Assembly (NCBI GenBank): GCA_002973575.1
Contig: PVEQ01000002.1
Location: forward strand, 1 to 64,000
Reading direction: 5' to 3'
Length of the DNA: 64,000 bases
From: Sediminibacterium magnilacihabitans
GTDB taxonomy: Bacteria > Bacteroidota > Bacteroidia > Chitinophagales > Chitinophagaceae
Shown: positions 1 through 8,856 of the stretch, piece by piece
Numbering within the stretch: the stretch's first letter is position 1
How the letters are laid out: every line of letters starts with the position of its first letter
Translations under genes and position numbers: made by a program
Notes under the pieces: model-generated
What the model was told of the DNA's origin: nothing
The model's input: the letters and a program-made list of their open reading frames with translations, nothing else
Database searches by the model: none

Positions 1-1
1 T

Positions 2-76
2 TTACATGAACTATTCGCTAAACCCATACTACAAAATTTCAAAGAGCAAAATGATAACCAGTTGAAAATGTTCTAA
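2..76 (+). CDS. 3' end of an unidentified gene (partial, runs off left edge)
   Basis: Reading frame 2 is open from the window edge to a TAA at 74-76. It gives 24 residues ending in ...NDNQLKMF. The composition (polar, Lys/Asn/Gln-rich, no low-complexity) would suit a protein C-terminus, but the piece is too short to assign a family. It could also be a chance open frame, because the region is AT-rich. The next feature lies on the opposite strand, so the two would be convergent. Confidence 0.3.
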   Translation, partial: LHELFAKPILQNFKEQNDNQLKMF

Positions 77-150
77 TTAAGACGAAACGTTAATGATATT
101 TTTTATAATCTCAACGTGCTTTCTACGGATGTTCATAAAATATAGTTTTA

Positions 151-190
151 ATAGCCCAAGAACTGAAATTACAATCAATTCTTGAGCTAT
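151..190. terminator. Hairpin between convergent genes, possible terminator
   Basis: A 12-bp stem (151-162 against 179-190, one mismatch) encloses a 16-base loop. It sits just past the stop of the minus-strand peptide gene and beyond the plus-strand partial gene. Neither side carries a clear T-run, so it is only a weak intrinsic-terminator candidate. Confidence 0.3.
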
Positions 191-197
191 TAACCAG

Positions 198-367
198 TTA
201 TTGTCTATTCTTGTAGTAGCAAGATGCTGTGTAAACAAGAGCGATTAATCCGCCAAACGCAGGAATAGTAAATCCTGCAACCAATCCTTGCACAGCACAG
301 TCGGTGAACGTGCGTCCGTTTGTCCACCAACTAACAATTGCATTTCTTCATTTTGTATTTTTTTCAT
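198..367 (-). pseudogene. Double-glycine-leader (bacteriocin-type) peptide gene with a one-base frameshift
   Basis: The frame starting at ATG 365-367 encodes MKKIQNEEMQLLVGG. This matches the double-glycine leader pattern of peptides cleaved and exported by C39-peptidase ABC transporters: Glu at -8, hydrophobic at -7 and -4, Gly-Gly at -2/-1. That frame soon turns into unlikely sequence and stops at 245. The -1 frame from about 310 down to the TAA at 198-200 has no start of its own. It encodes a hydrophobic, Gly-rich peptide containing TDCAVQGLVAGFTIPAFGG and ending ...TASCYYKNRQ, which is what a class II bacteriocin-like core looks like (two Cys, GxxxG spacing). Joining the frames near 310-325 would give a peptide of about 56 residues. 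A one-base deletion, a sequencing error or ribosomal frameshifting could explain the break; I see no canonical slippery heptamer. No transporter or immunity gene is recognisable inside the window. Confidence 0.55.
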
Positions 368-443
368 TTTGATACTATTAAATATAATCTTCACCTGTCT
401 AACGCCTTGAATCAGCAGCCGTTCTTCAAATTAAGACAGTCCC

Positions 444-3400
444 TCACTTGGCTTGGGAAGACGATAACGAAACAGTAATCAACGGTAGCCGCACAAAAAA
501 AGTACTCCCTACCCCTTCCGTTGTTTCAAACCATATCTGTCCGTTGGCGTTTTCCACAATGCCGCGGCAGATGGCCAGTCCGAGTCCCGTTCCGGATGAT
601 TTGGTGGTAAAATTGGGAGTAAAAATATCATCTCGCAAGGCAGCCGGCACACCACCTGAATTGTCCTGCACCGATATTAATAATTGACCGAATTCTACCT
701 GCTGGTTGATATGTATCTCTATTTTGCTTCCCGGATCTTCGTTTGCCTCAATGGCATTTTGCAGCAAGTTGGTGAACAGACGGCTCATTTGTGTTTTATC
801 TGAATACACCAGGTAATGTTCCCGCGGCTTTTGCCAGTGGATCTTTACACGCGGATTGGCTTCATACAGGCGAAGCAATGACGACAATACTCCCATGATA
901 TCCAGTTTCTCCATGCGGGCATTACCGATATTGGCAAACTGCGAGAAATCGCCTGCGATCTTCGATAACTGATCGATCTGCTCTATGAGGGTAATGGCCA
1001 TGTTGGCCGACAACTCCTTCACATTGGGTGCGCCACTCTGAATAGCTTTCTGCAGGTACTGGATACTCAGCTTCATGGGCGTAAGCGGATTCTTGATCTC
1101 ATGCGCTACCTGCCGTGCCATTTCGCGCCAGGCGCCTTCCCGCTCGCTTTTGGCCAGTGACTGCGCACTCTGATCCAACTCTCTCACCATTTTATTATAT
1201 TCCGATACCAGCATGCCCAGTTCGTCGTCACGATCCCACTGGATCTCTTCATTGGTCTTGCCCAGGTTCACCTCGCGCATTTTTTCACCAATGAGGTTGA
1301 AGGAATCCGTAATGCGACTGGTAAGGAAGAACGCGATGGCCCCTGCAACCAGGAATATAAAGGCATTCAAATAAATGAGCGTAGCGAGGAAACCGGATAT
1401 CTCCTGGTCCAGCTCATTTTGCGAGTTCAGGTAAGGAATGTTGAGGTAAGCATAGGTAGTGCCATCTTCATTGATCAGCGGCACATAAATGCTCAGGTAT
1501 TCAAAAGAGCCGATCTTTTCCGATTGAATATAGCGGATACTGTGCTCATCATGCATTTGTTGAAAAGCCGCGGGATCCATTTGTTCACTCAGCAACCGTT
1601 TATTATAAATGTATGGCTGGGTAGACACTTTTAAGTTGCCATTGACATCATAGAAATTGATATCAACATTGTGCAGGTCGGAAATATCCGATATGACCTT
1701 GTTCAACTGATCGCCGGCAACGCTCACATTGCTCGTATTGATCACATCGTCGAAGATCAGTTGCGGCGTCATTTTATTGTTGATCTCGTTGGCCATTACC
1801 TGGATCGACTTCGACAGTTTTTCCTCGTTGTTGTTATTGAACCTGAAAATGAAGAACGAAATAGTTGACACACCGATCACCAGGAATGAGAATACGCTTA
1901 GAAAAATAATCGTTGCCTGTATCTGTGAACGGATATTGAGCAGGAAAATAGACCGGATACCGCTCCACTTGAACCGCGCCCGCACCAGGTTGCTGCATAG
2001 ATGAAACAGGAAAATGATACAAAGGAAAGAACAGAACAGGTAAGCGAAAAAGGTGATGAACTCGGTAAACCAGGCGCTTTTCTTCACTACCACCACTTCT
2101 TTATCGCCACCGGTATTATACCACAATTCGCTGTATCCGGGTGGTTTCTTATAGGTGAAGTCCAGTCCCGGCATCTCAGCCCTGGTAAGCTTTAAAGGAA
2201 AATTATAATTATTGAAATGGTTGATCAGCTTGCCTCTGTTGTATATGGCATAAGCATAGCTGGTATTGAGGTCTGAAGAAATATCCTGCGACTGGCTGAA
2301 TAATTCCGGGTAAAGCGCCTCACTTTTGTATCGCCTCGATTTGATGGTTACATAAAGATATCCCAGTGTTTGATCGTTGTTTTTTATGGCCTTCTGGTAG
2401 AGATAGCTGAAGCCATTGGCGGCATTATCGTAGCTGTACAACCCTTCTATAGCCGTGGGTTTGGACTTATTGAGGATGATCGTTTTGATGGCCGCATAAG
2501 AAGTTGAATCTTCATTATACAATGGATGGAACAAACTATCGTACGTGTAAATGCGCGTATCGTATTTATTGAGATAACCCGAAAAATTCTGATTGATCAG
2601 GCTGTCTTTGATGAATTTGTTGGTGTATTCGCTTTCAAACCGGTGAAAATTACTGAGCAGGAAACGGTCATTGAAACTATTCGCGGCAATATTCAACAGG
2701 CTTTCACCAGAAGGATCGGTTTGTACGGCCAGTTGTTCTGCAATTTTTTTTCTTTGTGCCAACTCCAGTACTTTATTCTGATACATCACAATAGCGGAAA
2801 TCGATAAAGTGAAGATCATCACCCAGAAAATGAAAAAAGAAGACTGCAACAGCGGAATACCCATATCCGCTTTCCGTGCATTCAGCAGCAGCAGGTAAGC
2901 GATCAGCCAGGCCAGGATCACCAGGTCTATGGCTATATCATTAAGCGAAACAAAAGCCAGCAGGTATGCAAAGCCTGTGATGGCTACCGCCGCCATCTGG
3001 TAATAAAGCGGCACAGCTGCATCGGTGAGGGGTTTTACCACGATCTGTGAAAAATGATAAAAGCTGAGCACCAGTAAGCATAGAATTACAAAACAGATGA
3101 CGCTGTAAATGGTGAGGCTGAAAAAGCTGGTTACGTCCATCGATATCTTGGAATCCTGTACCAGGCTCTTGATGATGCCAGCCAGCAAAAGACAGGTTAC
3201 AGTAAGCAGGGCCAACCCGCCATAATGACGAACAGGTGCAGGGGGAGGCTTTTTAAACCAGCCCTTGTGGTCGTTGTGGAATTTATAAAAGCTGAGCATC
3301 CAGAAAAGCAGGATGGCATTCACCAGCAGGTCGCCCAACGAAGGGTGCAGGAAGTTGGATGCATAGATTGTTGGATCGAAGAGTGGGAGTTTACTGTAAT

Positions 3401-4214
3401 CCAGCGGGAAGTTGACCTGGTATGTGATCAGCCTGATCAGGAAAACCACTGTTAGCAGGAAAAGGAACCCGCTCCGGAAACCGATCCGATCTACCAGTTC
3501 CTGTGCAATCATATTAAAAAACACCAACAGTAAGATCACCGCCAATACCCGTAAAACAATGGTTACACTATCATAGGCGATGAAAGATCTTCCTGCTTTC
3601 ATTTTGATGCTAAAGATCTCTTTGCCTGCACTATTGAGGATGGGGATCGCATCCTTATCAAAATTGATCTCATATTGTTTGCCCAGCCCCGGGTAATGTG
3701 CAAAATCCGATTTCAGGTACTTGTTCTCTATGAAATAAGCCCAACGAATGGGTACCAGCCCTAAAACCGTGAGCTTCTGCCCCTTCAATTGAACGGTGCG
3801 TTTGATCAATTCAAAGTCGCCATTCTGCTTAACCGAAAAATAATTTCCATCGGGCTGGTGCAGGTCCTCGGAGTTCACATACATGCGATTGGTATTCCAA
3901 TAATGCAATGTCTGCGTACCGCCTCCATCTGTCAGGTACAAAAAAAGCCCGAAGCTTTCCTGCCTGGTCTTTTGTTTCAACTTTTCATCGGCAGAATCCT
4001 TTACGAGTTTAGTCAGCAGGTCTTTCTCCGATAACAGCTCATTCAGCCTGGCTTCCTGTTGTGCCAGCGATCCCTCCAGCCGGTGTTTTACTTTCTCGGG
4101 TGAGGAATTATAGTTCCAGTAATTGATGAAAATAAAAGAGAGGGTATACAGCCAGGCGGCTGTAATGATCAGGTATCCATGCCTGTATATAGCTTTTTTC
4201 AGTGTACGGATCAA
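444..4214 (-). CDS. NtrY-like multi-pass sensor histidine kinase
   Basis: Membrane histidine kinase of 1256 residues, unusually long. A first membrane segment lies at about 12-32, followed by an extracytoplasmic region. A block of about eight hydrophobic segments follows (about 217-480), then a second extracytoplasmic domain (about 485-715), two more segments, a third sensor-like domain, and a last segment near 950. Next come a HAMP region and the dimerisation/phosphoacceptor helix with the motif AHEIKNPLTP (His1038 by position). The ATPase domain shows an N box (LLQNAIEAN), G1 (DNSGGVP), an F box and G2 (GTGLGLA). Its HAMP-HisKA-HATPase end resembles NtrY kinases. No response regulator is adjacent; an NtrC-like regulator lies at 56.9-58.0 kb, but pairing is speculation. 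The start overlaps the mazG stop by 4 bases, so the two are probably translationally coupled. The stimulus is unknown. Confidence 0.85.
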   Translation of the reverse strand: MIRTLKKAIYRHGYLIITAAWLYTLSFIFINYWNYNSSPEKVKHRLEGSLAQQEARLNELLSEKDLLTKLVKDSADEKLKQKTRQESFGLFLYLTDGGGTQTLHYWNTNRMYVNSEDLHQPDGNYFSVKQNGDFELIKRTVQLKGQKLTVLGLVPIRWAYFIENKYLKSDFAHYPGLGKQYEINFDKDAIPILNSAGKEIFSIKMKAGRSFIAYDSVTIVLRVLAVILLLVFFNMIAQELVDRIGFRSGFLFLLTVVFLIRLITYQVNFPLDYSKLPLFDPTIYASNFLHPSLGDLLVNAILLFWMLSFYKFHNDHKGWFKKPPPAPVRHYGGLALLTVTCLLLAGIIKSLVQDSKISMDVTSFFSLTIYSVICFVILCLLVLSFYHFSQIVVKPLTDAAVPLYYQMAAVAITGFAYLLAFVSLNDIAIDLVILAWLIAYLLLLNARKADMGIPLLQSSFFIFWVMIFTLSISAIVMYQNKVLELAQRKKIAEQLAVQTDPSGESLLNIAANSFNDRFLLSNFHRFESEYTNKFIKDSLINQNFSGYLNKYDTRIYTYDSLFHPLYNEDSTSYAAIKTIILNKSKPTAIEGLYSYDNAANGFSYLYQKAIKNNDQTLGYLYVTIKSRRYKSEALYPELFSQSQDISSDLNTSYAYAIYNRGKLINHFNNYNFPLKLTRAEMPGLDFTYKKPPGYSELWYNTGGDKEVVVVKKSAWFTEFITFFAYLFCSFLCIIFLFHLCSNLVRARFKWSGIRSIFLLNIRSQIQATIIFLSVFSFLVIGVSTISFFIFRFNNNNEEKLSKSIQVMANEINNKMTPQLIFDDVINTSNVSVAGDQLNKVISDISDLHNVDINFYDVNGNLKVSTQPYIYNKRLLSEQMDPAAFQQMHDEHSIRYIQSEKIGSFEYLSIYVPLINEDGTTYAYLNIPYLNSQNELDQEISGFLATLIYLNAFIFLVAGAIAFFLTSRITDSFNLIGEKMREVNLGKTNEEIQWDRDDELGMLVSEYNKMVRELDQSAQSLAKSEREGAWREMARQVAHEIKNPLTPMKLSIQYLQKAIQSGAPNVKELSANMAITLIEQIDQLSKIAGDFSQFANIGNARMEKLDIMGVLSSLLRLYEANPRVKIHWQKPREHYLVYSDKTQMSRLFTNLLQNAIEANEDPGSKIEIHINQQVEFGQLLISVQDNSGGVPAALRDDIFTPNFTTKSSGTGLGLAICRGIVENANGQIWFETTEGVGSTFFVRLPLITVSLSSSQAK

Positions 4215-5005
4215 CTATGGTGCTTTTGTTTTTTGACTTCATTCCAGATGGCGTCCATTTCGGCGAGCGACAAACCGGCGAGGTTTTTACCTTGTTGCGC
4301 GGCAATGGTTTCCATCTGCTGAAAACGCCGGATAAACTTCTTATTGGTCTTTTCCAGTGCGGCTTCGGGATCGATATGCAAAAACCGTGCATAATTTACC
4401 AGGCTGAAGAGCAGGTCGCCAAACTCCTCTTCTATCCGGTCCTGCTCGTTTTGTTGAACCGCTTCCTGCAACTCGTTCGACTCTTCCTCCACTTTCTTCC
4501 AGACATCTGCTTTGTTCTCCCATTCAAAACCTACTTGTTTGGCTTTCTCCTGGATACGAACGGCTTTCACCACTGAGGGCAGCGAACGTGGTACCCCGCT
4601 CAGTACGGATTTTTTGAGCTCGCCTTTTTCATTCCGCTCCTGTAGTTTCAATTGCTCCCAGTTCCTTTTAACGTCTTCTTCATCGTTAACCTTTATATCT
4701 CCGTAAATATGCGGATGACGATGGATCAGTTTGTCGCACACGCTGTTGATGGCCTCGGGCAAAGTGAAGCGATTTTGCTCCGTGCCTATTTTAGCATAGA
4801 ACAACAGATGCAGCATGATATCCCCCAATTCTTCCTTGATACCCGGCCAGTTCTCATCGGTGATGGCATCGGCCAGCTCATAGGTTTCCTCAATGGTCAT
4901 GTGACGCAGGGTATGAATGGTCTGTTTTCTGTCCCAGGGGCATTGCTCCCGCAATTCATCCATGATCTTCACCAGCCGCATGAAGCTGTTTGCTGTTTCT
5001 TCCAT
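4211..5005 (-). CDS. mazG: Nucleoside triphosphate pyrophosphohydrolase MazG
   Basis: All-alpha NTP pyrophosphatase that hydrolyses (d)NTPs to NMP and PPi; the housekeeping role is clearing aberrant nucleotides. The 264-residue length matches the full two-domain bacterial enzyme. The N-terminal repeat begins FMRLVKIMDELREQCPWDR, typical of the family, and holds the Mg-binding set EETYELADA and EELGDIMLHLLFYA. The second repeat has EESNELQEA and EEFGDLLFSLVNYARFL. Its stop overlaps the histidine kinase start by 4 bases, and the DUF3667 gene lies 9 bases upstream, so the three probably form one minus-strand transcript. Confidence 0.95.
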   Translation of the reverse strand: MEETANSFMRLVKIMDELREQCPWDRKQTIHTLRHMTIEETYELADAITDENWPGIKEELGDIMLHLLFYAKIGTEQNRFTLPEAINSVCDKLIHRHPHIYGDIKVNDEEDVKRNWEQLKLQERNEKGELKKSVLSGVPRSLPSVVKAVRIQEKAKQVGFEWENKADVWKKVEEESNELQEAVQQNEQDRIEEEFGDLLFSLVNYARFLHIDPEAALEKTNKKFIRRFQQMETIAAQQGKNLAGLSLAEMDAIWNEVKKQKHHS

Positions 5006-5014
5006 AACACTAAA

Positions 5015-5983
5015 TTAAATCGTAAACGCTGAAAAGGTACCAAAGATCATAAATACGAATAGCATGACCACCAATCCAAGCAATAAAGACAGAAAATATT
5101 TGAAGAATGTTTTCTTCGGCGATTGCCCGTAAAACCCGCGCATTGCTTTGTATCCATAAAACAGGATGAGCAATGAGAACACATCAGACAGCAGTTTGTT
5201 CGCATCCCAATGAAAAAGACTGAAAAAACTGCCCAGCAGCAGTGAAACCAGTATCATGATGAAAATAGCACAATACAGGTGAAGGGTATATACCACATGG
5301 TTCACATAATAGAATTGTTTGCGTCTTATGTATAATAAAGATAGTGCCAGCGAGAAAAGAGGAAGTGATACAAACAGCATTTGCGGGAACAAATGGGTGA
5401 ACTTCTCCACCATTGCCTCTATAACGCCTTTAGGATCCTGGCGGTATTTGTCGTAAAAACCAAGTGCCCGATGGGTTACTGCCCGCTCGATCCGACCATC
5501 TCTTTTTGTTTCCGGCAGGGTATTCTGTGCTGAATCATATTGTTTGCTAGAATAAACTTTCGCATTATCAGCCTTATCGCTTTTCCTTTCCACTTCAGAT
5601 TTTAAACTGCTGCTTATCGAATCAACCGTATGCTTCTTCGATTCATTGTAAGTGAACGAAGTGTGTCGTCCATAAAAGCTGAAAAAAATGAGGAAAAAGA
5701 AAGCCGAGGTAAACACATACATCTTTACAGGGTGCAAGTACCCGGCACGGCGTCCCTTGAAATATTCCCTCGATAAAAATCCCGGCCGGAACAACAGGTA
5801 CTTAAGCGTGCTGAAAAACTTACCGTCGAAATGCGTGAGATCGTATATAAAATGCGTGGTCAGGTGCCAGAAACTTTCTTTGGGCTCAATATTCTCCTGT
5901 CCGCATTCATGGCAATACCGGCCATGCAGCAGGCTGCCACAGTTCAGGCAAACTTTTTCCTTTCGTTCAGGGAAATGCGACAC
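5015..5983 (-). CDS. DUF3667 family membrane protein with zinc ribbon
   Basis: Protein of 322 residues. The N-terminus holds a zinc-ribbon pair, CLNCGSLLHGRYCHECGQ (about 14-31). It is followed by the family hallmark around HFDGKFFSTLKYLLFRPGFL and a YFKGRRAGYLHPVKMY stretch, the signature of the Bacteroidota DUF3667 family. A first membrane segment (AFFFLIFFSF) precedes a charged 90-residue loop, and several more segments fill residues about 190-320. The function of the family is unknown. It is first in the apparent DUF3667-mazG-kinase transcript. Confidence 0.85.
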   Translation of the reverse strand: MSHFPERKEKVCLNCGSLLHGRYCHECGQENIEPKESFWHLTTHFIYDLTHFDGKFFSTLKYLLFRPGFLSREYFKGRRAGYLHPVKMYVFTSAFFFLIFFSFYGRHTSFTYNESKKHTVDSISSSLKSEVERKSDKADNAKVYSSKQYDSAQNTLPETKRDGRIERAVTHRALGFYDKYRQDPKGVIEAMVEKFTHLFPQMLFVSLPLFSLALSLLYIRRKQFYYVNHVVYTLHLYCAIFIMILVSLLLGSFFSLFHWDANKLLSDVFSLLILFYGYKAMRGFYGQSPKKTFFKYFLSLLLGLVVMLFVFMIFGTFSAFTI

Positions 5984-6098
5984 TTGTTAATGTTTAACTA
6001 AAAATACAGAACTAATTGATAGTTGCAAGGCCCCACCCATTTTCCTTTTTTTGAATGTTGATAACTGTCACTGTACATTTGGGAAAAAAAATCGGCAG

Positions 6099-6932
6099 AT
6101 GAAAGGGCTCCAGCTACTGGCATTATTGGCTTTGATCCATACCGGCTGTTTCGCACAGTATTATTACAACGACCTCGTTTCGATACAGCAAGGCGCGGCT
6201 CAATACAAGATCCTCCGCAACAATAAAGTAAAAACCTTCAAGGTGGTGAGCTATGACGCCGACGACCAGCCGGCCGAAGGCTTTTCCCTGGAGCAGGAGA
6301 TCAGCCTGGACGGCAAAAAGATCACCATCACCGATGCTTCCATCAGCGGGAAAAAGAGCGTTACTGTTAACACTTATGAGCTGGGCCGGCTGAAAAAAGC
6401 AGTAGCAAGCGGTAACCGGATTGAAAACAAGACCGATTACCAGTACGACGATAAAGGGCGGTTGATCAAAATAACCCTCACCACATCCGACACTTCCATG
6501 AAATATACCAGTGTTGAAACGCATGAATGGGTATACGATGAAAAAGGACAGCCGGCTTCTATGTTGCGTGTAAAAAGCGGGACAGACAGCACTTTCGTGA
6601 GTTTTGTGCGGGATGAGCAGGGCAATATAGCAGAAGAGCACTGGAAAAGAAAAGGGTCGGCACCCGAAGTCTATTATTACTATTACAATGCGAAGAATGA
6701 GCTCACCGATATTGTCCGGTACAACAGCAAACTGAAAAAATTATTGCCCGACTTTTTATTCGAATACGATAATACGGGCCGCCTCAGCCAGATGACGCAG
6801 GTATTGCTGGGCAACAATAATTATTATACCTGGAAATACACATACAACGAAAAGGGCCTGAAACAGAAAGAGAGTTGTTTTGACAAAAGCCAGAAGAAGG
6901 CAGGCACTATTGAATACGTGTACACTTATTAA
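6099..6932 (+). CDS. Secreted YD/RHS-repeat-like protein
   Basis: I place the start at ATG 6099, because it opens directly on a signal peptide (MKGLQLLALLALIHTGCFAQ); an upstream in-frame start at 6051 would only add a hydrophilic prefix. The mature part of about 257 residues has repeated YxYDxxGRL-type units: YQYDDKGRLIKI, WVYDEKGQPASM, YYYNAKNELTDI, FEYDNTGRLSQM, YTYNEKGLKQK. These form the beta-strand repeats seen in YD/RHS proteins. There is no RHS core or toxin domain, so it is a short stand-alone repeat protein, exported to the periplasm or surface. No functional partner is visible nearby. Confidence 0.7.
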   Translation: MKGLQLLALLALIHTGCFAQYYYNDLVSIQQGAAQYKILRNNKVKTFKVVSYDADDQPAEGFSLEQEISLDGKKITITDASISGKKSVTVNTYELGRLKKAVASGNRIENKTDYQYDDKGRLIKITLTTSDTSMKYTSVETHEWVYDEKGQPASMLRVKSGTDSTFVSFVRDEQGNIAEEHWKRKGSAPEVYYYYYNAKNELTDIVRYNSKLKKLLPDFLFEYDNTGRLSQMTQVLLGNNNYYTWKYTYNEKGLKQKESCFDKSQKKAGTIEYVYTY

Positions 6933-6938
6933 AAAGAC

Positions 6939-7016
6939 GTCATCCCGAGCGAGCGAAGCGAGTCGAGGGACCTGCTTGAACATTCAGGCAGATCCCTCGG
7001 CTGCGCTCGGGATGAC
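6939..7016. repeat. REP-like palindromic element, copy 1
   Basis: Inverted repeat with outer arms GTCATCCCGAGCG (6939-6951) and its near complement (7004-7016). The interior is AGCGAAGCGAGTCGAGGGA, then a second GATCCCTCGGC arm. It lies between the convergent stops of the YD-repeat protein and the symporter and could fold into a large hairpin. A related, more complex copy is at 32894-33017. No T-run follows, so I call it a repeat rather than a terminator. Confidence 0.75.
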
Positions 7017-7051
7017 GATTGATGAAAAAGAGATGACGGTCAATTAAAAAT

Positions 7052-8722
7052 TTACCAGAATAAAGTATACAGGGCAACCAGTAACCCGCCAACGATCAGG
7101 GCGCCGGCAGCAAAACTTTTATTCATACCAAACATTTTGGTATCTATTTCCAGTCCCTTCATTTCTACTCCCCTTCTCCGGTCGATCATACTGATGATAT
7201 ACATACCGATAATGCAGAACAGGAATACAATGCCCATCCTGTCGAGGAATGGTATCTCATAAACCCCATCGGCATTGGCTTTGGAAAAGCCGGAGGAAGC
7301 GAGGAAAGAAAGGTCCATGAAACCAGGCAGCTTCTTGAAAAGGATCGAGAGGCCGAACCCGCCAACTGTAGCAAACAAAGCGGCATTGGAGCTGGTCTTT
7401 TTCCAGAAAAAGCCCAGGAAGAACATGGCGAAAATACCCGGCGACACAAATCCGGTGTATTCCTGGATGAACTGAAACCCTCCTTTTTTATCGATGCCCA
7501 GCATGGGGGCAATGATCAAAGCCAGGATCATGGCAAGGATAATGGTAGCTTTTCCTATCCATACCATTTTCTTCTCATCGGCCTCTTTATTGATCACTTT
7601 CTTATAAATGTCGAGGGTAAAGATGGTGGAAATACTGTTGGCCTTACCCGCAAGGGAAGCTACCACGGCAGCGGTCAATGCTGCAAAGGACAATCCTTTG
7701 AGTCCGGCAGGCAACAGGTTCAACAATACGGGATAGGCTTTATCGGGATTGAGTTCACCACCTTGCATCATTTCGGTCTGGAAGCTGCCTTTCTGGTGCA
7801 GTACGAATGCGGCAATACCCGGCAAACAAACGATCACCGGCATGAGCAGTTTCAGGAAAGCGGCAAAAAGCAAACCACCCCTTGCCGTAGGAAGCGATGC
7901 ACCCAGCGCTCTTTGCGTAATGTACTGGTTACAGCCCCAATAGTTCAGGTTGGCAATCCACATACCTCCTACCAGCACCGTGAGGCCCGGCAGATCGAGG
8001 TAGTTGGGATTGTCTTTTTTGAGGATCATGTGAAAATGATCATCGGCCGAATTCAACAGGTGATGAAAGCCTTTTACGATACCCGTATCACCAAATTTTT
8101 CAGATACCAGGTTCAGGGCAAGATAAGTAGTTACCAATCCGCCCAGTACCAGGAAGAATACCTGGATCACATCGGTGTAACCGATCACTTTCATACCTCC
8201 CAGTGTAATGATCACGGCAAAAATGGCCAGTCCAATCATACAGGCAGTAATGCTGATGCCCGAGATACTGCTGATAGCCAGGGCGCCGAGGTACAAAATA
8301 GAAGTGAGGTTCACCACCACATACAATAACAACCAGAAAATGGCCATGATCATGGCTACGGTTGAATTGTAACGCTGGTTGAGGAATTGCGGCATGGTAT
8401 AGATCTTATTCTTCAGGTAGATGGGCATGAAGAATACAGCCACAATCAATAAAGTAGCAGCCGCCATCCATTCGTAGGAAGCGATGGCCAGTCCCATTTT
8501 AAAACCCGAGCCACTCATACCAATCATCTGCTCGGCAGATATATTGGAAGCGATGAGTGAGGCGCCGATGGCCCACCATGTGAGCGATCCTTCGGCAAGG
8601 AAATAATCTTTTGAACTGGTTTGCGCTGATTTCTTTTTCTTGTAGACCCAGAAGCCATAAGAGGCCACTACCAGGAAATAAAAGAGAAAGACCAGGTAGT
8701 CCAGACTTTGTAATGTTTTCAT
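7052..8722 (-). CDS. Sodium:solute symporter (SSS/SLC5 family)
   Basis: Inner-membrane secondary transporter of 556 residues with about 14 hydrophobic segments. The first segments (LDYLVFLFYFLVVASYGFWVY) are followed by YFLAEGSLTWWAIGASLIAS and then SAEQMIGMSGSGF, the SSS-family pattern near the Na+ and substrate sites. NSISTIFTLDIYKKVI is the family signature in a later segment. The subfamily resembles vSGLT-type sugar symporters, but the substrate cannot be read from sequence. It stands alone, with divergent and convergent neighbours. Confidence 0.9.
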   Translation of the reverse strand: MKTLQSLDYLVFLFYFLVVASYGFWVYKKKKSAQTSSKDYFLAEGSLTWWAIGASLIASNISAEQMIGMSGSGFKMGLAIASYEWMAAATLLIVAVFFMPIYLKNKIYTMPQFLNQRYNSTVAMIMAIFWLLLYVVVNLTSILYLGALAISSISGISITACMIGLAIFAVIITLGGMKVIGYTDVIQVFFLVLGGLVTTYLALNLVSEKFGDTGIVKGFHHLLNSADDHFHMILKKDNPNYLDLPGLTVLVGGMWIANLNYWGCNQYITQRALGASLPTARGGLLFAAFLKLLMPVIVCLPGIAAFVLHQKGSFQTEMMQGGELNPDKAYPVLLNLLPAGLKGLSFAALTAAVVASLAGKANSISTIFTLDIYKKVINKEADEKKMVWIGKATIILAMILALIIAPMLGIDKKGGFQFIQEYTGFVSPGIFAMFFLGFFWKKTSSNAALFATVGGFGLSILFKKLPGFMDLSFLASSGFSKANADGVYEIPFLDRMGIVFLFCIIGMYIISMIDRRRGVEMKGLEIDTKMFGMNKSFAAGALIVGGLLVALYTLFW

Positions 8723-8856
8723 TGGAGCGATCGAAGGTTTGATTGTTACGATTTGGAAATGTAAGCTGAAAGATAAGGATTCATGCTAAAAATAATGTGC
8801 AAAATTGCTCAATAGCTCAATTCTACCGGCATCCAATTAAGCCGTACTATTGCAGC

